Assembly: GCF_038443385.1 (NCBI RefSeq)
Contig: NZ_CP151726.1
Span: 1,736,001 to 1,800,000 of the forward strand
Reading direction: 5' to 3'
DNA from: Stieleria varia
Lineage (GTDB): Bacteria > Planctomycetota > Planctomycetia > Pirellulales > Pirellulaceae
DNA length: 64,000 nucleotides
Shown: piece by piece, positions 49,401-61,400 of the stretch
How the letters are laid out: each line of letters starts with the position of its first letter
How positions within the stretch are numbered: the stretch's first letter is position 1
Notes under the pieces: generated by a model
Told to the model about the DNA's origin: nothing
Seen by the model: only the letters and a program-made list of their open reading frames with translations
Databases searched by the model: none
Program-made: the position numbers and the translations under genes

Positions 49401-52400
49401 GTTTCACATCGGCCTACACCAGCGTCGCCCTCTCGGACCGATTCGTTGTCGTCCCCGGTTTTCCCGTCGTCAGTCCTGATCCCGGCAGCGGACCAGGCGC
49501 GCCGGTGGATCCGCCGGTTGATCCATCAACCGGCAGCGAACCGCGTGATTCATTGCCACCGGCGGCCGATCCGACGATTGATCCGCCACCTGTCATTCCT
49601 GGGTCGCTTGCACCGACAACGGGGGCGACGTTTGCGATTCGAAACGGACGGTTCGACGCGGGTGGTGCCGACTGGTCGACCAGCGGCAACGTGGACTTCG
49701 TCGGCGGTTTGGCCACGCTGGGTGAATCGTCGACGCAGCGCGCGTCACTGCGTCAAGCGTTCTTTGTGCCCGCTGATGCGGAGATCTTGCGGTTTGCGAT
49801 TCCAGAAATGGCTTTGCATCAAACCGATGGCCGAGCCTCCGATGCGTTCGCCGTGGCGTTGTTGGATGCCAGCACGTTGGCACCACTGGCAGGGACCACG
49901 GGACGAACCGGTAGCGACTCCTTGTTGAACATCCAAAGCGATGGAGGCTACACCGCCAGTGCGAACGTGATCGTGGGTGATTCCGACTCCGAGGATCCGT
50001 CGGCCGATTTGGGTGGTCAGATTTCCGCAGGGATGCTGTTGGTCCAAATCGACATCAGCGACATTCCCGTAGGAACGCTTGCGGTGTTGTCGATGGATCT
50101 GCTCGGGTTCGCCGACGTGGATAGTTTTGTTTCCATCGACAACGTCTATCTGATGACCGGCGCATTGAAAACGCCGACGGCTGAGACGGATTTGGCGTCG
50201 ACCGACGAAGACACCGTGGTGGTGATCGAAGTGCTGGCGAACGATTCGGCGAATCAATCACAACTGGATCCCCGATCGATCGTGATCGAAACTCCGCCGC
50301 TGCACGGTGAACTGTTCATCAGCGACTTGGACGGGTCGGTCACCTACTCGCCCGATCCCGATTATTCGGGGAACGATTCGTTCGTCTACACCGTGGCGGA
50401 TGCCGACGGATTTGTCTCCAACCAAGCCTTCGTCAGCATCACGGTCAACCCCATCACCGACACGCCCGAATTGTTGACCGAGACGATTCGTGGTGCGCAG
50501 GACACCGCGTTGCCGGTTCCGATTGCGGCCTCTGCGATGGATCTCGACGGCAGCGAAGAAATCATGGTCACGATCGACTCGCTGCCTCAAGGAGCCACGC
50601 TCTCTCACGGGACGCGGATATCTGGGCAAAAGTATGAGCTGGGTGTCGACGAACTATCCGAGTTGACGATCTCGCCGTCGTCGGGGTGGAGCGGTCAAGC
50701 GGAATTGGACGTGACGGTCATCGCAATCGACCAAACCGCCGAACCCGTGATTGTATCCAATAAGCTGTTGCTGTCCGTCGAGAGCACAGTCGTCTCGCCG
50801 CTCTCGATCAACGATTTCACAGTGAACGAGGGCGAAGCTCAGCGTTCCCTGTTGCACACCCTGTCGGTCACCTTCAATCAAGACGTTTGGATCGTCGATC
50901 CGGCAAGCGACATCTACATCGTGCGATCCGATGGAACCGAAACGCTCCTCAATCCCAAACGGTTCACGTACAACGGCATCACTCATGAACTGTCGATCGA
51001 CGTCGATGGTTTGCTGACGGCCGATGGACAGTATTACTTGATGATGCGAGCCGCTGGCATCGCGTCCAACGAGAACCGCTTGCAGACCTTGGCTGCGGGT
51101 CCAGAACTCGGCGGTGATTTCGTGCCGCTGCCCTTCCATCGCTTGCTTGCCGACGCCGATGGCAACAACGTGGTCGACAACGCGGACTGGCAGATGATTC
51201 GCACAAGTCTGCCGTCGTTCGAAGGCGACCCGACGTTTCGACGGGAAAATGATTTGACCGGCGAAGGAATCGTCGATCGGCACGACTTCATCGCATGGCG
51301 TGGGCAAACGGGTCGAACCACCGATGACTTGCCACCCGCCATCTTGGCGTCGATCACGTTGCCCAATAACGGTTTGCCATTGGTCAACGCGTACCAAAGC
51401 GATGCCGAATTGGCGTTGGCACTCAATGATGTCAGCGAATTGGAATCCGTCACCCTTCGCGTGAACGATTCCACCGATGTCGAGATCATCGGTCAACTGA
51501 CCTCCGCGAACTCGCTTCGCACTCCCATCGCTGACTTGTTCGCACTGACTGGTCAAACCTTGACGGAGGGCAGCCACACAATCACGTTGTCTGCTCGCGA
51601 CGTGTTTGGAAATCAGTCGGATGAGTTAGTGATCGATTTCGAGATCGATGAAACCGCGCCTCCTACTCCGACGCAGCCAGTTGTCTTGGATGGCGACGGG
51701 AATGAAGTCACCGCGACGACGATCGGCTCCAAGAGCTTCATCGTCCGATCGGTCGGCGAGACGGATAGTATCGTTCGCTTGTACCGCGACGGACAAGAAA
51801 TCGGATTGGGCATCGCGGCAAGCCCGGTGGACTTTGACGTCAACCTCGGCGCTTTGCCCGACGGAACGTACACGTTCGCTACGAGCGCCGAAGACCCGAC
51901 GGGTAACCGCAGCGCAACCACGGACGCGTTGCAAATCACGATCGATACAACGGCTCCGTTGATCCCCGTCCTGGATCTCAACCCGGCGTCGGACACCGGC
52001 TCCCTCGGCGATCAAACGACGGACTCAGACACGGTCACGATCGTGGGACAAACGGAATCCGGCGCAGTGATCACGCTGATCGGCACCGGCGTGACGACGA
52101 CCGCGGACGCGAATGGTGATTTCCAGATCACCGGCGTTCCACTACGGTTTGGTCCCAACACGGTCACGATTTCAGCAGCCGACGCACTGGGCAACACGCG
52201 TCAACGATCGATCAATCTGTTCCGCCCGCGTTTGGAGTCCGTTCCGCCCACGTTGGCTGTCAGCTTGGCCGATGACACGGGATTGTATTTCAACGACGGC
52301 GTCACGTCGGACATGACTTTCAGCGGCGCGATCGATGATGTTTCCGGCGTCGGCACTTTGACCGTCTCGGTGAACAATGGTGACTTTGTCGATGTGTCCT

Positions 52401-55400
52401 CTGCTCTCAACGGCACGACGTTCTCGGTGACGCAAGCGATCTTGGAAACGGCGATCGGCGGGCCGCTTGCCGATGGACAGCACACGCTCGCGTTTGTCGC
52501 CACCGACATTTACGACAACGTGTCGGCTGTGAGTGAAATCGTGGTCGATCTCGACACAAACGCACCGGACAGTCCGTCGGGCCTGCATCTTTCGCCGAGA
52601 AGTGATCTCGGTCGCAGCGATTTCGACGGCATCACCAACCAGACAACGCTTTCCTTTTCGCTTCGTCTGACGGAACTTTCCACGGTGGACGTTTTCGTCG
52701 ATGGGGTCCCACACGGCAAGTTCTCGTTGCCCCGCGGGGACGCCGAAGTCACTTTGACAGGTTTGGATGCGGGCTCGCACAGCATCACCGCCACGGCGAC
52801 CGACGTCGCCGGAAACGTCAGCATCGCAAGCACTCCGGCTGTCGTTTCAATCGACTTGACGCCACCCGAGACGATATCCGCCGCCGTGACGCTGCCGAGT
52901 ATCGGTACGGACAGCGGCTTGATCGTCGGTGCGACCGAACCAGACGCGACGGTGCTGTTGTATCGCGGGTTGGATTCACAGAATGTGATCGGTTCGGTGA
53001 CCGCAGGGTCGGACGGAAGCTTTGATTTCGCCGATGTTCGATTCGCCAGCGGATTGAACCGCTTTCGCGTGGTCGCTCAAGACATCGCGGGCAACGAAAC
53101 CGAGACAACGCTTGCCGTTCGCTACGACGCACCGGATCTTTCGCCGCCTGCGATTCATGTCACGCTGGCCAACGACACCGGGAGTTCGGACTCGGATCGA
53201 TTGACCAACGATCCGACGGTCAGCGGAATGGTGGACGACGCCAGCCGAATCGCAAGTTTTCAAATCAGCGTGGGCAATAGCCCGTTTGTCAACTCGCTCG
53301 GTTCGCTCAGCGACAATCGCTTCACGATCACGCGATCGATTTTGGAAACGATCGCCGGCTCAGCGTTGCCTGACGGCGAAACCACGGTTCGCCTGCGTGC
53401 GACGGATGAACATGGGCACATCTCGGCGATCGAGTCGATGCAGTTTCAGCTTGATACGACACGACCCGACACGCCGACACCGCTTGTATTGGATCAGGCG
53501 ACGGATTCGGGAACTCCCGGCGATGGGTTTACCAACAGTCCCGTGATCACGTTCACCACATCGGTCGACGCGACCGATGCGGAAGTGATCTTGTTTGCTG
53601 ACGGAGAAGAGATCGCTCGGCAACCAGCCGGTGCCAACGTAACGTTGACCACCGACAGCCTGCCTGATCGAGTCCGTTACGTCGCCCAATCGGTGGACAC
53701 AGCGGGCAACGTCAGCTTCTTCACCGCACCACGCTTCATCACGTTTGACGATGTATTCACGACGCCGACGGTCGGGTTGCTGTCCACGCAACAACGAGTG
53801 GACTTGGGTAGCAATCTGCACACCACGACGGCGTCAGTGACTCTGACGGGGACGGCGGAAGCGGGGGCGAGGCTTGAACTGGAGGGGCTGCCGAATTTCG
53901 CGGAAGCCGACGAATTTGGTCGGTTTACGATCGCCGATGTTGTGCTGACTCCGGGCACAAATTCGCTTCGTGTTCTCGCTTCGGACATGGCGGGCAACGC
54001 GGCGACTGTTGATTTGGAAATCGTTTTCGTCGATGCTGATGGGCCGGTGTTTGATCTTGATTTGGCAAACGACACGGGACGCAGCGACACGGACGCGCGA
54101 ACGCAAGATCCGACTTTCACCGGAACGCTCAGCGACGCTTCGGAAATCGTAACGCTGCTGGCGTCACTGAACGGTTTTCCGCCGGTCGACATCACCGCGG
54201 CACTTAACGAAGACGCTCTGTCGATCGACATGGCTTCCTTAGAAACGATCCTGGGGCAAACGCTGGTCGACGGCCGATACGCGTTGGCACTGCAAGCGAC
54301 CGATGCGGCAGGTAATGTTTCCGAAACCGAGTTTCAGTTCGACCTCGACCGCACCGGCCCGCCATTGCAGTCCGGCCCGGATCTCGTCACGTCCAGCGAT
54401 CTAGGGCACGATCCATTCGATAACTTGACCGCGACGACGCAGCCCGTTGTGCGTTTGTTCGCCGAGCGGGGTGCATTGGTCAAATTCTACGTGGACGATG
54501 TGCTGGCAGGCGAAGTCTATTCGACCGGCGTGGCGCAATACACGCTGCCCGCAATGATGGGTGGATCTTTCAACGTGACCGCGACGATCGAAGACGCGGC
54601 GGGGAATGTCGCCGGGCCGTCGGATCCGTTGGTGTTGACGATTGACGACTCGGCACCGGAATTGATTTCACTGGAGATGCTGGCGTTCCACCGCAGCGGT
54701 GTCTCGGACACACACACGACGGATGATCAAATCACCTTGATCGGGACGGCCGAACCCGGCAGCCGTATCACGATGACGGGACAGAGCGAATCGCCGATCG
54801 CGGACGCGGCGGGCATGTTTGTGTTTGTCGTGGATTTGGCGGTCGGAGCAAACGAGTTCATGGTGGCGGCCGAAGACGTCGCGGGCAACATCACGGAAAG
54901 AAACTTCGTGTTCACGCGTGGCGAGTTGTTGCCGCCGACGTTTGTGTTGAACGTCGACCGCTTCAGCGAAGCCCAACCGCCTGGCGTCACCGGAACACTA
55001 CGCGCCGAAAACCCGATCACCTCGGCGTTGGTCAGTACCGACCCGAACTTTGCCGTCGGCGTCGTTGACTTGACGCCTTATGTGTCGGGATCGCAACTGG
55101 CGTTGACGCCGACCGACTTGGAATTCATCCACGGTTCCTTCTTTGGTGCCGGCGAACACACGATTTACTTCACCGCCACCGACAGCACAGGACGCGTGGC
55201 TGATCCGACCAGCGTCAGCTTCGCGATCGATGGGACGCGACATGCGAGCTTGCAGTCCACGGTCACGTCGCTTGGCGGAGACAACTATCGCTACTCGATC
55301 TCGGCCACCGCGCCGACCGACATTAGCGAGCGTTTGGATTCGCTCAGCGTGCCTGTTGATCCCACGCTGGTCGCAACGGATTTCCTGACGCCCCCGGGTT

Positions 55401-58400
55401 GGTCGGTGGCGTACGCGGCCGGGGATCCCGCGATCACTTGGACGCCAAACGATCCCGTCGACGGATTGCAGAACGGAGACACCGCACTGTTTGCGTTCAC
55501 CATCGAATCCGCACCGACGCGAGGCATCGTCAGCACCGATCTGACGGACTTGGGCAATGCGGGCGAGCAACGAACGGTGGCCGTCGAGTTGCAAATCCCA
55601 TCACCTGCGGGACTGATTGCCGTCAGCGATTTTTACGAGTCGCTGGCCAACCAAACGCTGAATGTTTCTGCGGTCAATGGAGTGTTGGCTAACGACGCAG
55701 CGTCCGTCACCCAATTGTTCGACTTCGACGCCTCGACACGCTGGGGAGCCACGGTATCGGTCGGCGGCGACGGCGTCTTGACGGTCTCACCCGGATCGGT
55801 CTACCAAGGTATCGGCGTGGGAGAAATCGTATCCGATCATTTCACCTACACCGTTCGCGCCGCCGACAGTAGTTTGCACACGGCGACCGTGTTCTTGAGC
55901 GTTGCTGGCGAGAATCAAGCACCGATTGCCGTGGATGATTCTCCGACGGCTCAGACACCTTCGTTGTACACGAGAGCCGACGCTGTCTTGACGATCGATT
56001 CGGTGGATCTGTTACGAAACGACATCGATCCAGACGCAAACGATTTCCTGCAAATCAGTGCGATCGACGCGACCAGTGAACTCGGGGCGACGGTCAGCTT
56101 TGTGGACGGTCAGATCAGTTATGACGCGACAGCGATTGGCGTGCTGACATCGCTGGCCGCAGGGCAGCACATGATCGATCGTGTTCAGTACACGATCACG
56201 GATCCGTCAGGGCTCACCGATACCGCGTTTGCCGAAATTTGGGTGCAAAGCCCGGTCAACGTCGCACCGACAGCCATCGCGACCATCGTTGAGATCACGG
56301 AAGACGGCGTCTTGATCACGCCCGCCGAAATCGACTTGGCCAACGGCGCTGCGGACTCGGACAGCTTGCCCGCCGACGGTCCACTCGTGGTCTTCGCCGA
56401 AACGGTCACCAGTTCACTGGGTGCGACGGTCACGCTCCACAACGACGGCACTTTTGAATACGACGCTTCGTTGGTCGCTGCCATCCAATCGCTTGCACCT
56501 GGTCAAACACTCACGGACGACTTTGTATTCCGGGTCACCGACGGGATCGATGTTTCCACACCGGCAATCGTGACCCAGAGAGTCAACGGACTCAACGACG
56601 CACCAGCCGCGGTGGACGATGTCTACCTAGGACTTTCGGCCGACGGTTTGTTGACCACCACCGTTGCAAACGGGTTGCTCGCCAACGATTCGGATCCCGA
56701 TTCGCCGCCACCGTTGTTCGTCGACCCAAGCCAAACGCCGTTGCTCAGCGCCGGCGGTGCAACGATCACTCTGCGTCCCGACGGCACTTTTGATTACGAA
56801 CCCGGAGCCGCCTTTGCGTATCTCGCTGCGGGTGTTCAGACCACCGACACGTTCCAATACACGGTGGTAGATAACCGTGGAGCTGAATCGGTCGCAACGG
56901 TGACGATCGAGATCATAGGCGTCGACGACGCACCGGTCGCCGGCACCGATGGAATTGAACGCGGATTCTGGACCGTCGCGTCACAGAAAATCGAAGTCCC
57001 CGCCAGCGAAGGCGTTTTGGCGAACGACTTCGATTCCGACGACGACAGCGGCACGATCTTGGCAGCCTCGTTTGACGGTCTGTCGCAATACGGCGCGCGA
57101 GTCATCGTCAACGCCGACGGCAGTTTCAGCTACGACCCAACGGTCAGCCAAGCGTTGCAGGATCTGCAAGCCGCAGGCACCGACGTCGTCGACACGTTCA
57201 CCTATACGGTCCAAGAAGTCGCCGGAGTCTCGCCCGACTCGATCAACGCGAAAGCAAAATCAAGTGGACCATCGCCCGCCGATTCCCCCACCGCCAGCAG
57301 CAGCGGCGTCGTGGAAATCATTCTCCGCAGCGGACCGAGTTCGTACAGTTTTGACTTGGTCGCTGAAGGCTACGACCGCATCGGCGACGGCGTCTCGATC
57401 AACAACTGGGGCAACGTGGCCTACTCGGCGACCAAGCAGGGTCACGATAGCCTCTTTGTCTGGAATGAAGACACCGGCCCGCTGTCGCTGATCCCCGAAT
57501 CATTCGCGTTTGGTGACAGTAGTGTCTCGCCACCGCCACGCGACGAAACCAACGCTGCGCCGTCGATGTCGTTCAGCGACACCGTCCAGATCAACGACAA
57601 CAACGCCGTCTTTGCGCAACGTCAAATGAGCGCCAGGGGAATGATGGGCATCCTGCCAATGGGCGCGCCTTTGCTGGAGTTCGTCGACTTGCTGCTGACG
57701 TACACCGAGTTGTGGAACGGTGATCGCGTCTTGAACGGTGACCGCTATGGTTCCCCCAAACAGATTGCGGTGGGCGACCTGGGATTGGCCAACGCCGGTT
57801 TGCGATGGGGCAATCCGCTGATGTTGGATTTCCAATTGGGATTGTTGACGTCTGTCGTCCCCGGCGCAGTCGGCTTTGGAATCACCGCCTCCCTCACGAT
57901 GGTCCCGCGAGTTTGGACGATCAATCCGCTTTGGGCCAGCGCTTACTTTACCCCCGCCAACCCTGTCTGGAACGCGCTGCAAGATCCGGATGACTTTGAC
58001 CCCAAAGTACTCAACGGGGTTTCGTTGGCGACATCGTTGATGCCGATCTTTGTTCCACAGCTTTATGTCTCGCCCTTCACCGCCGTCTATCCCACCACGG
58101 CGTCGGTCAACAATCTGGGGCAGTCCGTTTTCATCGCCGACACCAACGACTACCAAACCGATGCGGGTTTGAAAGTCGTCACGTATGGCGAAGACCGCGG
58201 GCAACCGTATCGCAGCGTCGATACCAGCGAGCCGATCAAGAACATTCAAATTTCCGACACGGGATGGAGCGCGTTCGTCCAAGGCGAATCGGTCCGCGCG
58301 ATGGACCTCGATGGCAACGTCAGCGACTTTGGCATGTCGGTGATCGGTGATGAAATCGCGATCAGTGACACCGGGATCATCGCCGCTGCCGCCGAAGGAC

Positions 58401-61400
58401 CACTGGGACGCGGAATCTACGCCATCGATCCCGAAAGTGGACGTTGGTTGAAGGTTGTCGGAGAATCTGGCGACTCCGTGATCGACTCCAACGAAGTCGA
58501 CGTGGATGGGATCGGGTTTGGAGGCATCGCAGCCATTCTGGACGGGCCAATCGGAATCAACGGACTGCTCAGTGCCGGCAGTGACGACAACGGAGACCCC
58601 GAAGGCGGCACCAGCAATGACGGTTCCGAGGAAGAGGAAGAACGCAAGGTCGGTACGGCAGGCGGACTGGTCGGCGCGATCGGTTCGTCAGCCGGCGGCG
58701 CACCCGGTACGCCGTACCTGACGGTGACCTTCATGGCACGGGACAACCAAGGCAAAGAAGGTTTGCACTCCGCCCGGTTCTTTTTCCCGTCCGACGTCGA
58801 TCAACAAGTCGTACCGCAACCCTCCTTCCTGGGACACGCCAAAGTCGTCGACATCGGCGAGATGCTACCAGGCATCGGAACGGTCGACTCCATCAACGGT
58901 TTCGACATCATCAACAACTCCGGACAGATCGCATTCAAAACGGACACCCAGGTCATCCGAGCAAACCCGCCGGTCTTTGCCACCGGGGATGTGATCTATG
59001 CTTTCGAGAATCGCAAACTCAGCGAGAACTCGACCTTCGATCGCGTCGATGGCGCCGCTGTCGCTTCCTTCGTCGCCGGGGACCCCGAATCGACAGCCGA
59101 TCAGTACGTCGCCACGGTCGACCTCGGCGATGGAACGATCGTGACCGGCGAAGTTCGAGCGAAAGTCGTGGCGGGAAACGTGATCCCGCTCAACTACGAA
59201 GTCATCGTGGAGCACGAATACAAACGGGAAGGGCCTTACGCCATCACGGTCCAAATCCAAGACACCAAGAACCGCACCGGTGGACTTGCCGTCAGCCTTG
59301 CCAATGTCATCAACGTCGAGAACGAAGAAGACATCGAGAAACTGTCGCTGGTCGATGACGAAGGAAACTCGGTCAAACCAAAGATCCAAAGTTTTGCGTC
59401 ACCATTGATCAATCGAGACGTTGAGATCGGTGATCCTTCCGGCGGTGCCGCATCAGGCGGCAGCGGAGGAGGAGGTGGCGAATCCAACAAGAAAGATCCG
59501 CCCACTCAATCGCTGGGACTCTCCACACGAGTCGCACTCGACCGGGCAACCGGCAACTTTGATGTCGTCTCCGTCGGCACCGCAGGGTTCTCTTACTCCT
59601 TTGGTCTGGAAACCGCCGGCAGCGATGGCCAAGGCGAACCCAATGTCACCCAAAGCGGCGATGGCTCCGAAGTCAATATCCGCAAAGTCATCGCCCGAGG
59701 CCTCATCGACGCGGTCTCGTTCTCCCCCGCAGGCTTCTCCGTCATCGAATACGAAACCGGATTTGATGGCGAAGCGGAGTTTCCGATCAACAGCAGTTCC
59801 AGCTCGTTCGCCGAACAAGCCAAGGTCGAGGGCAAGGTCACAAGCTACTTTGTCGACGAAAAGACATCCGGTCCAGACGGCTGGGAATGGACACTCACCA
59901 CGGAGAAACAGTCCAACTACACCAAGACCGGCGAGCGATACATCGATGGCGATCTCGCCGGCCAAATCGATAATCTGATCGGCGGCGGTGGAACTTCGTA
60001 CGTCGGCGATTTCCGACTCACCGTCGATGAAAATACCGTGGAGACCCTGCGCGAGTTCGGCCCCGATGCGTACCAAGTCACACGTGATTTTCAAATCGAC
60101 ACGACCACCACTGCGGATCATCGCGGCGGTCGACAGCTTTTTGGTTTCGTCGATGTCACCGAGACCGTTTCCTCGATGCACTCCACTGGCACGGTTCCCG
60201 AAAGCGGCAACTATGACCTGACGATCACCACCACCGTCGAAACGACCATCAAAGAACGCTCGGATCGCAACGGCCCGTACCAGTCCGTCACGACTGGCTC
60301 CAACTCAGCTACCACCACCAGTTCCAAGACCTACGACGCGGCACAATCCACTTTCAACCTGTCCAACTCCGGCACCAGCCAGTCGACACAACAGCGAACG
60401 GAAATCAACCAAACGCAAACGGTCGTCTCCTCCATCACCAGCGGTGGCACATCCACACTGGTCGGTACAGGGCAAGACGAACTAGGGAATTTTGGGTTCA
60501 CCACTCAGAACCACGCGACGTCCACGATCAACTCCGTCACCACCAACTCCGTGGACTCGGACTACCAAAGCGTCTCGTTGCAAAACAGCATCTCCGACAT
60601 CACGGTCACCCAGTCGGGCAATTTGTACGGTGGCGAATACGTTTATCGCGAGTCCACCAACCAGTCGCACAACAGCGAAGACGAAACCAGCAACGGCCCC
60701 AGCACAACGACGACGACGTCCGGCGGCGTCACCATGGGACAGAAAACCACCACGGGCAACAAGAAAACCGGGCAGTTCACGATCGTCGCAAGCTCCAACT
60801 CGGTGTCCACGACCGAAACGACGCTGACGAACCAGTCGATGGTCAGCAGCTCCACCACCCGAGCCGAATCCACGGGGACCTCTCGCAAGTCCGGCAACGC
60901 TAAACAAGGTGACTACGAGTTCTCGGGTTACAACCACGCGGAAACCGATACCACTCGCGTGACCACGAACACGCAAGCCGACGGAATCGTCCTGCGGTCC
61001 GAAATGGTCGAACAACGTGAGTCCGAGGCAAGCTTCACCGGCACGGGCAGCGCAAAAACCGGACAAGTGCTCAAGTCCGAGGAGTCGGAGTCATCCGGAA
61101 CCGTCACGGAAGCGACGACCAACCAAACCAGCACCACCGTCACCAATTCCATCTCCAGCGGTGACGGCGAAACACAATCGGTCTCCAACACACTCACCGG
61201 TGACTACACGATCGAGTCAGAAAACCGCTCGCTTTCAACAGTCATCACTGTCGATCTGAATCAAGACCTGAACTCGCGTCGCGAAGTGTTCACGGACAGC
61301 TCGACGACCGGCGAAGACACAGGCAACCGCATCTCGGGTATCTCCGAAAGCGAGTCGACCACCCGTTCCAACTCGGTCTCAAACGAGACGACAGAAATCC

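Noticed and set aside
49235..51310. Splitting the giant frame into several genes at the dockerins
   Set aside because: Dockerins often end proteins, but no stop or start with ribosome site occurs and the frame continues without a break.
60482..61066. Minus-strand frame opposite the Ser/Thr repeats
   Set aside because: The translation is a low-complexity Val/Arg/Gly image of the Thr/Ser codons on the other strand.
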